Source: Photobacterium profundum
Lineage (GTDB): Bacteria > Pseudomonadota > Gammaproteobacteria > Enterobacterales > Vibrionaceae
DNA length: 64,000 nucleotides
Assembly (NCBI RefSeq): GCF_003026285.1
Contig: NZ_PYOD01000002.1
Location: forward strand, 806,001-870,000
Reading direction: 5' to 3'
Positions within the stretch are counted from its first letter, which is position 1, and each line of letters starts with the position of its first letter. Shown here piece by piece: positions 27,029 to 35,631 of this stretch. Both the position numbers and the translations under genes were made by a program. The notes under the pieces are model-generated. The model searched no databases. It was not told the DNA's origin and saw only the letters and a list, made by a program, of their open reading frames with translations.

Positions 27029-28450
27029 ATGGCTCGGCAGAGTGAGAGTAAACTAGGGTTGTTGGCAATGACGGCTCTTGTAACAGGGGCGATTGTTGGC
27101 AGTGGAATCTTCAGTCTGCCGCAAAATATGGCTGAAGGAGCGGGAGCTGGCGCGATCATTATTGCTTGGATTATCACTTTCTTTGGCATGATAACCTTGG
27201 CAAAAATATTTCAATGGTTGTCGATCAACCGTTCAGATATTGATGATGGTGTTTATGGTTACGTTCGAGAGGGATTCGGTGACTACCTTGGCTTCAATGC
27301 CGCATGGGGATATTGGATTTCGGTTTGGGTTGGTAACGTTGGTTACCTTGTCGTAATTTACAGCGCACTCGGTTCATTTCAAGCTTTTGACTTCTTTGGT
27401 GACGGCAGTACTTTTCCCGCTATGGTTTGCGGCATCATTACATTGTGGGTACTGCACTTTTTTGTGTTACGCGGTGTTCAATCCGCAACGACACTGAATA
27501 TTATCGTGACTATCGCAAAAATAATTCCCATTCTGTTATTTATCTTACTCGTTGCATTAGCATTTAAAATTGAAACGTTCCAAATTGATTTTTGGGGATC
27601 TCCTGAACTCGGATCTGTGACTAGTCAGGTTAAAAACACCATGCTTTACACTGTGTGGGTATTTTTAGGTATTGAATGTGCCACGGTTTATGCGTCTCGC
27701 GCTCAAAATATGCAGGTTGTTAGCCGGGCAACGATCTTAGGGTTTCTGATTACAATCACTCTTCTTATCTGTGTTTCTTTGCTTTCTCTCGGCGTAGTAC
27801 CACAAGCTGAACTTGCGGGAATGAAAAATCCATCAATGGCGCAAGTTCTTGAATTTGCAGTTGGTCCTTGGGGAGGTGTACTGATTAATATCGGGTTGAT
27901 TGTCTCTGTTGGTGGGGCATTGCTGGCATGGACAATGATATCTAGTGAAATGCTCTTTCTTGCTGCTAGAGGGTCTAAAAATACCGCACCATCTATTTTT
28001 GGAAAACTTAATAGTAAACAAGTGCCTGCCAATGCAATGTGGCTGACTAATAGTCTTATCTCGCTATTTTTAGTTATTAATTATGTTAATGATGCTGGTT
28101 ATAATATCTTAATTCAACTGGCCTCATCGATGGCGCTAATACCATACTTGTTGTGTGCTGGTTTTGGATTGAAGCTCGCGCTTAAGAATAAACAACATGC
28201 GGTCTCTTTATTGCTGATGACATCAATTGGCTCTGTCTACGGTTTATGGCTGATCTATGCTGGTGGGTTAGACTACCTATTATTGTCGCTATTACTTTAT
28301 TCGTGTGGATTACCATTTTTCTTCCGTTCAAGAAAAGAACGCGGGCTAAGTTTTCTTATTAGTCCAATAGAAAAGGTTTTAGCTGCGATGGTTATCGGAG
28401 GAGCTCTTACTGCTTTACACTTGATTCTTTCAGGTACTTTGTCACTTTAG
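27029..28450 (+). CDS. APC-family basic amino acid antiporter (ArcD/YdgI-like)
   Basis: 473 residues, about 12-13 membrane helices. The N-terminal LGLLAMTALVTGAIVGSGIFSLPQNMAEGAGAGAIIIAW is the substrate-binding helix 1 of the basic amino acid/polyamine antiporters, close to arginine:ornithine ArcD-type carriers. FLGIECATVYASRAQ (helix 6) and the SLGVVPQAELAGMKNPSMAQVLE loop also fit. With the DDAH-type enzyme it probably imports a guanidino amino acid in exchange for citrulline or ornithine; that pairing is inferred from context. Confidence 0.9.
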   Translation: MARQSESKLGLLAMTALVTGAIVGSGIFSLPQNMAEGAGAGAIIIAWIITFFGMITLAKIFQWLSINRSDIDDGVYGYVREGFGDYLGFNAAWGYWISVWVGNVGYLVVIYSALGSFQAFDFFGDGSTFPAMVCGIITLWVLHFFVLRGVQSATTLNIIVTIAKIIPILLFILLVALAFKIETFQIDFWGSPELGSVTSQVKNTMLYTVWVFLGIECATVYASRAQNMQVVSRATILGFLITITLLICVSLLSLGVVPQAELAGMKNPSMAQVLEFAVGPWGGVLINIGLIVSVGGALLAWTMISSEMLFLAARGSKNTAPSIFGKLNSKQVPANAMWLTNSLISLFLVINYVNDAGYNILIQLASSMALIPYLLCAGFGLKLALKNKQHAVSLLLMTSIGSVYGLWLIYAGGLDYLLLSLLLYSCGLPFFFRSRKERGLSFLISPIEKVLAAMVIGGALTALHLILSGTLSL

Positions 28451-28494
28451 CTGTTAGCTATGTATTGTATATTACATATAGGCAGTATTTAAAA

Positions 28495-28525
28495 CGATAA
28501 GGTTGCCACAAGGGCGACCTTATCG
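28495..28525. terminator. Bidirectional terminator between convergent genes
   Basis: CGATAAGGTTGCC pairs with GGCGACCTTATCG at 12 of 13 positions around a short loop. On the minus strand the stem is followed by TTTT, so it best serves the lipoprotein gene; it may also end the antiporter transcript. Confidence 0.75.
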
Positions 28526-28556
28526 GTATTAACCTCAACGCCAGCTTAGATGAAAA

Positions 28557-28949
28557 TTATTGGCAATCTTGCGTCATGCTGCCAAGCGCTGCTGGTTGTG
28601 TCATGGTGTATTTACCCTTTAGGCTTCGGTATACACGTGTATTCCACACTTCACCATTATCTAACTCAAAATCAATCGCATAGTTTATGCCGTTTACAAC
28701 TTGCGTTTTTACATCCAAAATTTTGGATAATTGTGCTGATGTATTCATCATGGCTAACACACTGTCTACCGCAGCTGTTGCTTCTGGTGTTACAGCTGAA
28801 TCATGCCAGCCGCCGGGCATACCCGCTTCAGTATTACAGAGTGGGTTGATGTTTTGCTCTTTTTCTGTCGTCGCTTGCGTCGATTGCTGTGAACACCCAA
28901 CCGCAGTTAGAACACAGAATGATAAAACCAAGGCTAATCGTTTTTGCAT
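28557..28949 (-). CDS. Cystatin-like lipoprotein
   Basis: 130 residues from the ATG at 28949, which has GGGGAG nine bases upstream. The upstream in-frame ATG at 28973 lacks a site. Lipobox LTAVGCSQQ marks an N-terminally lipidated, periplasm-facing protein. The mature part has a central helix (TAAVDSVLAMMNTSAQLSKIL), then VKTQVVNGINYAIDFELDNGEVWNTRVYRSL. This reproduces the cystatin QxVxG loop and the following strand pair. Cystatins inhibit papain-type cysteine proteases; bacterial lipoproteins with this fold exist, but inhibition here is untested. Confidence 0.7.
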   Translation of the reverse strand: MQKRLALVLSFCVLTAVGCSQQSTQATTEKEQNINPLCNTEAGMPGGWHDSAVTPEATAAVDSVLAMMNTSAQLSKILDVKTQVVNGINYAIDFELDNGEVWNTRVYRSLKGKYTMTQPAALGSMTQDCQ

Positions 28950-29146
28950 GCGAGATGACTCCCCATCGTTCATATACAGTTACAGAAAGATAAATTCCCT
29001 TACTATTTGTACGTCAATATATTTGATATTAAATCATTGTTCAAATAATTTATAAAATAGATTTGAAATGCCAGTATTGAATAGCGTCCCCCTTAGTCCC
29101 TCGTAAGCACTATAGTAAAGAGACCTTCTCTACAGAGAGAAACACG

Positions 29147-29509
29147 ATGAAAAATTTCCTTATTGTCGTGTCGTTATGGCTATTCTTTTCAGGTGGAGCT
29201 GGTGCGGCACAGCAATTCAACTACGTTACAGCTGTCGCAACGCCGGGGGAGGGGCGGTTAATCACCATGGAAGATTACTGGCTAGTAGCCCTTAGCGATA
29301 CGTACGAGATTCGCTTACCCGAAGAGGTGGATGAAGGACAAAAATTAGATATCAAAGTCTTTCACGATGGCAAGTGGCAACAAGAATTATTTATAGTGCG
29401 TGCCATCAGCATTCACAATGACTTGTGTCGGCTTCATGCACAGCATCCAAGCAAGGATGGACGATTCCCAAGCAATGCTATTTATGTTCAGCCTTGCCAC
29501 TCTAAATAA
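29147..29509 (+). CDS. Small exported hypothetical protein
   Basis: 120 residues with a clear signal peptide (MKNFLIVVSLWLFFSGGAGAAQ, cleavage near residue 21). The mature part is mostly beta (RLITMEDYWLVALSDTYEIRLPEE...) with two Cys, CRLHAQ and VQPCHSK, that could form a disulfide. No family recognised. GAGAGAAA precedes the ATG. Stands alone, converging on the GntP gene. Confidence 0.75.
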   Translation: MKNFLIVVSLWLFFSGGAGAAQQFNYVTAVATPGEGRLITMEDYWLVALSDTYEIRLPEEVDEGQKLDIKVFHDGKWQQELFIVRAISIHNDLCRLHAQHPSKDGRFPSNAIYVQPCHSK

Positions 29510-29517
29510 GCAGTATG

Positions 29518-29548
29518 CCCCGAATTATTTGCCGTAAATAATTCGGGG
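29518..29548. terminator. Strong stem-loop between convergent genes
   Basis: CCCCGAATTATTT and AAATAATTCGGGG form a perfect 13 bp stem around GCCGT. There is no long T-tract on either side, but position between convergent genes suggests a shared terminator. Confidence 0.65.
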
Positions 29549-29561
29549 TACATAGCGAATG

Positions 29562-30917
29562 TTAAACCAGTCCGGTTGCGAGGTGGACCACAATTACCGT
29601 GAAGGCTGATAACAATGGAATTGCCATGGTGACAACGGCGATATCCCCATAGCTTTGTCGGTGGCTCAATCGGCAAACTGCCAGCAAAGTGATTACTGCA
29701 CCGCAATGCGGTAGCGTATCGAGCCCCCCTGCGGCGAGCAATACTACTCGGTGTAGAACTTCTGGGTTTATTCCTGTACTTAGGAAGTCGTTGCCGAGTA
29801 GAGCCAATACCATTCCTGTTCCGCCTGAAGACGAGCCTATGATTCCAGCCAAACTGGTTGATGTGATTGCTACCTTGAACAAGTCGGGAATATCAATGGC
29901 GGCAATACCGGCCTTAACCACAAGAAAAGCAGAGAGAGCGGTGATTACTGCCCCGTAACCGACTTCGGAAGCCGTATTGAAAATCGGTAATAGCGAGCCA
30001 ACCGAACCATCAAAAACCTGTTTGTTGGGATCGATTAGGTAGCGACGGAAAACAATCAGCATAAAGGCAATGGCAAATCCTAAAGCCAAAATCACAGACC
30101 AAGTGCCGTTGATACTGGCTTCTAAGGTTTGGTAATTGGCAACAACAGTAGGTGATTTGAAATAAATATTTGTCATTAAGAAATTGATGATAAAGACCAA
30201 TAAAATTGGAATCAGTGACATTAGGACTCCAGGACTCTGCGTCGAGGCTAGATCTTTAGATTCTGTATCTTCATCTTCGCCATAGCCTTCACCTGCCGCT
30301 ATCGCTTTTCCGGCGCGAAATTTTATCCAGAGTATTCCCAGAGTCAACATCATGGTTGCCGCTAAGATACCCAAAATGGGTGCGGCGTAAACTGTTGTCC
30401 CAAACGGAATGGTAGGCATGGTATTGAGGTATTGAGGTGAGCCAGGTAGTGCCGTCATCGTAAAGGTAAAGGCGCCTAGGGTAATTGCTGCGGGCAGTAG
30501 GCGCTTGGGAATACCAGCCGCGCGGAAAGTTTCAGCCCCTATCGGGTACATAGCAAAGACCACGACGAAGAGAGAAACCCCACCATAGGTAAGGAGCGCG
30601 GTGGCTAATACCACAGACAGAATGGCATGGCGTGGACCCAGATTCTTGATTATAAAAGCAGAAAGTGTTCGTGCGGCCCCCGAAGCCCCCATTAGTTTGC
30701 CGAAAATAGCACCGGCGATAAATACAGGAAAGTAGAGCTTAATGTAGTTGGCGGCAGCAGGCATAAAGACATTAGAAAGGGCATAAAGAGAAGGAAAGTC
30801 ATTGGTTAACAGGGCGGCAAGCATTGCAAGGATAGGTGCCAGAACAAGCACGGAAACACCACGATAGGCAAAGTACATTAAACCTATCAGGGTGAGAAGG
30901 ATTACGGCAACATCCAT
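29562..30917 (-). CDS. GntP-family permease, probably for a hydroxy or keto acid
   Basis: 451 residues from the ATG at 30917 (GGAG nine bases before it; the frame opens at 30935). About 12 membrane helices. Family markers include ATALLTYGGVSLFVVVFAMYPI, ALPGSPQYLNTMPT, SSSGGTGMVLALLG and AAGGLDTLPHCGAVITLL. GntP members carry gluconate, but the branch next to CoA-transferases usually carries 3-hydroxybutyrate or other short hydroxy/keto acids. It is divergent from the CoA-transferase gene at 31246, so the two probably import and activate the same acid. Confidence 0.88.
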   Translation of the reverse strand: MDVAVILLTLIGLMYFAYRGVSVLVLAPILAMLAALLTNDFPSLYALSNVFMPAAANYIKLYFPVFIAGAIFGKLMGASGAARTLSAFIIKNLGPRHAILSVVLATALLTYGGVSLFVVVFAMYPIGAETFRAAGIPKRLLPAAITLGAFTFTMTALPGSPQYLNTMPTIPFGTTVYAAPILGILAATMMLTLGILWIKFRAGKAIAAGEGYGEDEDTESKDLASTQSPGVLMSLIPILLVFIINFLMTNIYFKSPTVVANYQTLEASINGTWSVILALGFAIAFMLIVFRRYLIDPNKQVFDGSVGSLLPIFNTASEVGYGAVITALSAFLVVKAGIAAIDIPDLFKVAITSTSLAGIIGSSSGGTGMVLALLGNDFLSTGINPEVLHRVVLLAAGGLDTLPHCGAVITLLAVCRLSHRQSYGDIAVVTMAIPLLSAFTVIVVHLATGLV

Positions 30918-31245
30918 ATTAGTTTTCTCCAGCAAGGTAAAGTAAGTAACAGTTTGTTAACATGCTAGAACGTCTAATGAAGAATGGAAACAACGTAAAA
31001 CAAGGCACTTACATCGAAGCATGCAAAGTGAGATCTAACTCAAGTAATGGCCTCTCCGATGACGGTTTTATTACGAAGGTAATAAGCATTAACTACTTTT
31101 ATATCAGTGGCTTAATTTAATTTCATGTTGGTTGAAGAACAGATTTGGAAAAGATAATTTCATTTATGGATATTAAACCGAACCGTAAGTACTCATACAC
31201 TTTTTTGCATGGTTAATAAAAATAATTAATAAAAAGGAACAGTGT
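30918..31245. promoter_or_regulatory. Divergent promoter region of permease and CoA-transferase genes
   Basis: 328 bp without a gene. ATTAC-GAAG-GTAAT near 31070 is the only short inverted repeat I noticed. Presumably contains both promoters and the site for the LysR regulator at 32936, but I cannot place them. Confidence 0.35.
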
Positions 31246-32823
31246 ATGCCAGTCTGCCAACTTACCGCTGAGCAAGCGGCCACCTGGGTACAAGATGGAC
31301 AGTCTCTGATGTTGGGCGGCTTTATTGGTTCTGTGGTGCCGGAGTCTATTGTTCGAGCAATCGGAGAGCGCTTTTCCCAGACAGGTGTACCTCAGGATCT
31401 GACGTTGATTTTTGCGGCAGGACAGGGCGATGGGAAAGGTCGTGCGGCTAATCATTTAGCTCAGCACGGGTTGGTGAAGCGGGTAATCGGTGGCCACTGG
31501 GGGCTGGTTCCTGAGTTGCAAAAAATGGCGCTCGATAATGAAATTGAGGCTTATAACTTGCCGCAAGGGGTGATCTCCCATCTATTGCGTGATACTGCTG
31601 CTGGTAAGCCTGGCACCTTGACTACTACCGGCCTAGATACTTTTGTTGATCCTCGGTTGGAAGGTGGAAAAATAAATGCGATCACCAAGGATGACCTCGT
31701 TCGTATTCATGAGCTGGACGGTCAGGAGTATCTATTTTATTCAAGGCTGCCAGTTGATGTGGCAATTCTACGCGGAACGACCGCTGATGAAGACGGCAAC
31801 ATCACTATGGAAGATGAATGCTTAATCGTCGAGAATCTGGCTGCTGCTCAGGCAGCTCGAAATCAGGGAGGCCGAGTGATTGTCCAAGTGAGGCGCATTG
31901 TACCCTCAGGAACACTTGATCCCCACAGTATTAAAATTCCGGGAATTTTTGTTGATGCTATCGTATTGTGCCAAGACGAAACTGAACATATGCAAACCTT
32001 CGCGACGCGTTTTTCCCCAGAGTTTGTCGGGCGTCGATCTTCGGCAATAGCCCACATTGCGAAGTCGTACGCCAAAGAGAAAACCGCTGCAGTACTCGAT
32101 GCCAAAACCCTGATCGCTCGTCGGGCCGTAATGGAGTTAGAATCTGGGGCAATATTGAACTTGGGTATAGGGGTGCCAGAATATATTGCAACAGTCGCAG
32201 GGCAGGCTGGCATACTCGATAGTTTAACCTTGACGATTGAGCCTGGTGCAATCGGCGGATTGCCGGCCAGTGGACTAAATTTTGGTGCTAGCTTCCTTCC
32301 CGAAGCTATTATTACCCAAGATCAGATGTTCGATTTCTATGACGGTGGTGGTATCGACCAAGCTTTCTTGGGTTTGGCACAGTGCTCGCGCCAAGGTGAT
32401 ATCAATGTCTCGCGTTTTGGCAATAAACTCCCGGGGTGCGGCGGTTTTATCAATATTAGCCAGCATACTAAATCACTCTTTTTTTGCGGCACCTTCACTG
32501 CGAATGGGCTCGAGGTTGCCGTCACCGACGGTCAGGTCGATATACGATCTGAAGGGAGATTGAAAAAATTTGTCACGAAGGTTGAACAAATTACCTTTTC
32601 TGCCTCAAGAGCAATCGCGACACAACAGCCTGTACGTTATATCACTGAACGGGCAGTGTTCCGTCTTGATGAGAAGGGATTGATACTGGAAGAGATTGCT
32701 CCGGGCATCAACCTAGAGCGTGACATTCTGGCTCAGATGGCATTTCACCCTATTATTGACCCTGATCTTAAATTAATGCCCGCGTGTGTTTTTTCTCCTG
32801 ATTTTTCGCTGAATAGTGATTAG
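31246..32823 (+). CDS. Acyl-CoA:acetate/3-ketoacid CoA-transferase (fused alpha and beta domains)
   Basis: 525 residues, the length of single-chain family I CoA-transferases such as YdiF. Alpha part: QSLMLGGFIGSVVPESIVRAI and the oxyanion-hole region GLVKRVIGGHWG. Beta part: ELESGAILNLGIGVPEYIA and the catalytic Glu in LTLTIEPGAIGGLP. It moves CoA from acetyl- or acyl-CoA to a short carboxylic acid. AAAAAGGAACAGTG precedes the ATG. GC content is visibly higher than in genes to either side, shared with the LysR gene after it, suggesting joint acquisition. Confidence 0.9.
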   Translation: MPVCQLTAEQAATWVQDGQSLMLGGFIGSVVPESIVRAIGERFSQTGVPQDLTLIFAAGQGDGKGRAANHLAQHGLVKRVIGGHWGLVPELQKMALDNEIEAYNLPQGVISHLLRDTAAGKPGTLTTTGLDTFVDPRLEGGKINAITKDDLVRIHELDGQEYLFYSRLPVDVAILRGTTADEDGNITMEDECLIVENLAAAQAARNQGGRVIVQVRRIVPSGTLDPHSIKIPGIFVDAIVLCQDETEHMQTFATRFSPEFVGRRSSAIAHIAKSYAKEKTAAVLDAKTLIARRAVMELESGAILNLGIGVPEYIATVAGQAGILDSLTLTIEPGAIGGLPASGLNFGASFLPEAIITQDQMFDFYDGGGIDQAFLGLAQCSRQGDINVSRFGNKLPGCGGFINISQHTKSLFFCGTFTANGLEVAVTDGQVDIRSEGRLKKFVTKVEQITFSASRAIATQQPVRYITERAVFRLDEKGLILEEIAPGINLERDILAQMAFHPIIDPDLKLMPACVFSPDFSLNSD

Positions 32824-32935
32824 GTGTGGGAGTGAAATACTGTGAGGCAGATTACAAGAAACTGACTTTCCGGTTGGTGGAATTTTCCTTACCAAGCATC
32901 ATAAATGGCAAACTTATGATCAACAGGGAAAGGTT

Positions 32936-33874
32936 ATGTCATTGCCAACAGCCGGAATAAATCCCCGTCAGCAACAACTGAATAAGATCGCATTTTTTTG
33001 TTCTGTTATCCAGAATGGTTCGTTTCGGGAAGCCGCTGAAGAGTGGGGGATTTCTGCAGCCGCAGCTAGCCGGTGGATCAAAGAGCTGGAAACCCTGATG
33101 GCAGTAGAGTTGATAAAACGTAGTACTCGTCAATTGGTTCCTACTGATGCTGGTGAGTTGCTCTACCAGCGATTTTCTACCTTGCTGCCGGAAATCGATA
33201 CTATCTGCTCTGAGGTGGAAAGTATGGCTGATGAGCAGCGAGGGGTGATCACTATCTCTTCCACTCCGCTATTTGCGTCCTACTACCTGCGTGAGATTAT
33301 CGCGGAATATATGGAAATGCATCCGAAGGTAAACTTCCGACTGTTTATCGAGGCCGGTGAAACCGATCCCTTGTATGTGGATTTTATCATTCGTGCCAAA
33401 GCGACCAATAGGGAAACGGAAGAAAAGGATTCATTGCTAATCCGCCGTCCGCTTCTGAGTGAGCCGCTGTATGCCTGTGCAGCACCTAGTTATCTAGCCC
33501 GCTGCGGCACGCCGGTAGAACCGGAGGAATTGGGCGATCACCGATGTTTGTATGCGAGCTCTCTTGTTGGTGGGAATCGCTGGTATTTCTGTCTTGATGG
33601 TGTGAACCGAGCGGTAACAATTAGCGATGCGCTGGAGTGTGATAACAGTGAGATTTTGCGGGATCTGGCAATCCGTGGGGCGGGAGTCGCTTATTTACCT
33701 TATTCAGTAATCCGCGGTGCGCTGGCCGATGGACGACTCAAAGTGTTTCTTACTGATTTTGTTGCCAGCCGATTTGATATCAATCTCTATTTTCGCCCTC
33801 GTCATCCGATGTCGGTTCGTTGCAAGACTTTTAAGGACTACATGTTACGCCGTACTAAAGAAATCGTGGGGTAG
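32936..33874 (+). CDS. LysR-family regulator, probable regulator of the CoA-transferase locus
   Basis: 312 residues. HTH: KIAFFCSVIQNGSFREAAEEWGISAAAASRWIKELETLM. Effector-binding domain follows from about 95 (GVITISSTPLFASYYLREII). AGGGAAAGGTT is a strong ribosome binding site for the ATG at 32936. It lies 112 bp after the CoA-transferase gene on the same strand and shares its higher GC content, so I infer it controls that gene and the divergent permease. Confidence 0.9.
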   Translation: MSLPTAGINPRQQQLNKIAFFCSVIQNGSFREAAEEWGISAAAASRWIKELETLMAVELIKRSTRQLVPTDAGELLYQRFSTLLPEIDTICSEVESMADEQRGVITISSTPLFASYYLREIIAEYMEMHPKVNFRLFIEAGETDPLYVDFIIRAKATNRETEEKDSLLIRRPLLSEPLYACAAPSYLARCGTPVEPEELGDHRCLYASSLVGGNRWYFCLDGVNRAVTISDALECDNSEILRDLAIRGAGVAYLPYSVIRGALADGRLKVFLTDFVASRFDINLYFRPRHPMSVRCKTFKDYMLRRTKEIVG

Positions 33875-33943
33875 CTTTTGTAGCTACACGTCTGTCCGGT
33901 TACAATAATAAGAAAGAAAAACGTCAAAAACCGGACTTCGACG

Positions 33944-34720
33944 ATGATTATTGACCATGATTCTAAATTTAATGTTGATGATATAGATACGCAGATTATT
34001 GGCATCGCCGCCGATGTCGGTCGTCACGATTCAGGTATGCACCAACATCAAAAAGCACAACTTTTGTATGCTCCAGCGGGCTGTATGACAATTACGTTAG
34101 ATAATAAGCAGTGTGTATTACCGCCAACGAGAGCCGCTTGGATTCCTGCGGGTACTGTTCATTGTGCTCAAATGCGTAACGTTGTCGCGTATCGTTCAGT
34201 GTATTTTGATGTCGCGACCTTTCCAGCATTGCCAAGTAAAATGAAAATTATTGGGGTTAATACATTGCTACAGGCGCTTATCGAAAGAATGGCTATGTGG
34301 GAGTGGGATATGCCAGCTCAGCTGCAAAATAATATTTCTGCGTTATTTATTGAAGAGTTAGCGGCAGCGCCAGAGCAATCATTACAATTAGTATTGCCGA
34401 CAGATGGGCGATTGATTCTGTGGTTAGATTCATTGCAATCGGGTAGTAAAAACCCTCAACAGTTGAACCAAATGGCACACGAGATAGGTGCTAGCGAGAA
34501 AACAATTACCCGTATCTTTACCAAGCAAACAGGTATGTCTTATCAAGCGTGGCGACAGCAATGGCGTCTACATGGTGCAATAGAGCAATTAGCGGAAGGT
34601 AAGAGTGTGTCTGATGTGGCTTTTGCGTTGGATTTTTCGAGTGACAGTGCTTTTATCAGCTTTTTTAAACAACACTTAGGTGACACGCCAAGCCAGTTCA
34701 TGCGATCGAAAATAGAATAA
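33944..34720 (+). CDS. AraC-family regulator with cupin sensor
   Basis: 258 residues. N-terminal cupin (GMHQHQKAQLLYAPAGCMTITLDN, then PPTRAAWIPAGTVHCAQM), the compact type seen in NimR-like regulators. C-terminal double HTH with KTITRIFTKQTGMSYQAWRQQWRL and SDSAFISFFKQHLGDTPSQF. Convergent with another regulator of the same type at 34770. No obvious target among neighbours except the transporter at 35632. Confidence 0.88.
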   Translation: MIIDHDSKFNVDDIDTQIIGIAADVGRHDSGMHQHQKAQLLYAPAGCMTITLDNKQCVLPPTRAAWIPAGTVHCAQMRNVVAYRSVYFDVATFPALPSKMKIIGVNTLLQALIERMAMWEWDMPAQLQNNISALFIEELAAAPEQSLQLVLPTDGRLILWLDSLQSGSKNPQQLNQMAHEIGASEKTITRIFTKQTGMSYQAWRQQWRLHGAIEQLAEGKSVSDVAFALDFSSDSAFISFFKQHLGDTPSQFMRSKIE

Positions 34721-34769
34721 GGTATTCATTGAGTGCGTGGCCTATTAATAATCATTTTTTGATAAACAG

Positions 34770-35549
34770 CTAAAAATATTTCCCCGGTGTTTCGCCAAAC
34801 TGTTTTCCAAACGCAGCAACAAAAGCAGATAAAGATTCATATCCGCACTCCATAGCGACTTGGGTAACGGGCATCGCTTGTTCTAATAAATTTAATGCAG
34901 AAAGTAGCCGTAAGCGTTGTCGCCATTGTTGAAAGGTTAAACCTGTTTCTTGTTTGAATAACCGGCTGACGCTACGCCCAGATAACCCCACTTTATGACC
35001 AATCTGATCAATATTAATCTGTTCACCAGTGTGAACTTGTAGGTAATCAAAAATAGCCAATAAACGCTTATCACTTGGCATCGGTAATTGTGTTTGTGCT
35101 TGGGGTAAATCATCAAGTGTATCTAATAGTACATTTGCGAGACGATTTTCTTTTCCATTAAGTTTGTACTCACTATCAAAACAGCCAAAGCGTAGTATGA
35201 GTTCTTTCGCCAAAGAACTGACTTCACAAACACATGCGTTGTGCCAACATAAATTTATTAAACTACCCGTTCGTATATATAAACTGCGCATTTGAGCAGC
35301 ACCGCTTGAAATAACTTGGTGCTCAACCCCTTCAGGCACCCAAATGGCGTATTGCGGTGGTGCAACAAAACGACCCGCGTGAGTATGTACAACAAGCACG
35401 CCTTTTATTGCGTAAGACCATTGCCCCCATGCATGCGAATGCCACAGTGTTTGCGTTCCTGAGTGATCCCAGTTTTCACTGCGAGCATACACAGGACGTG
35501 GTAACTGTGTTAAAGCAGGAATAGAGCGATATTGTCTTTTATTCGACAT
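34770..35549 (-). CDS. AraC-family regulator, divergent from SBF-type transporter
   Basis: 259 residues. The cupin part (TQTLWHSHAWGQWSYAIKGVLVVHTHAGRFVAPPQYAIWVPEGVEHQV) is the AraC-ligand-binding type. The double HTH contains GLSGRSVSRLFKQETGLTFQQWRQRLRL and GYESLSAFVAAFGKQFGETPGKYF. It shares an 82 bp promoter region with the transporter at 35632, and an inverted repeat there is the likely binding site. This is a common two-gene exporter plus regulator arrangement. Confidence 0.9.
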   Translation of the reverse strand: MSNKRQYRSIPALTQLPRPVYARSENWDHSGTQTLWHSHAWGQWSYAIKGVLVVHTHAGRFVAPPQYAIWVPEGVEHQVISSGAAQMRSLYIRTGSLINLCWHNACVCEVSSLAKELILRFGCFDSEYKLNGKENRLANVLLDTLDDLPQAQTQLPMPSDKRLLAIFDYLQVHTGEQINIDQIGHKVGLSGRSVSRLFKQETGLTFQQWRQRLRLLSALNLLEQAMPVTQVAMECGYESLSAFVAAFGKQFGETPGKYF

Positions 35550-35563
35550 TTACTAGCAACTTA

Positions 35564-35620
35564 TCGATAGCGAGAAATAATGATATTAGTATCCTACTTA
35601 TAGAAAGTCATCACTATCGA
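35564..35620. promoter_or_regulatory. Operator-like inverted repeat between AraC and transporter genes
   Basis: TCGATAGCGA (35564-35573) and TCACTATCGA (35611-35620) are inverted with one mismatch, centres 47 bp apart. The second half abuts the transporter's AAGGATATAAT ribosome binding region. Candidate binding sites for the divergent AraC regulator. Confidence 0.55.
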
Positions 35621-35631
35621 AAGGATATAAT

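Noticed and set aside
28687-29055. Plus-strand ORF over the cystatin-like gene
   Set aside because: Antisense shadow; the minus-strand frame has lipobox, ribosome site and terminator.
32275-32563. Several overlapping ORFs in both strands inside the CoA-transferase gene
   Set aside because: Out-of-frame shadows of the conserved catalytic beta domain, explained by higher GC and fewer stops.
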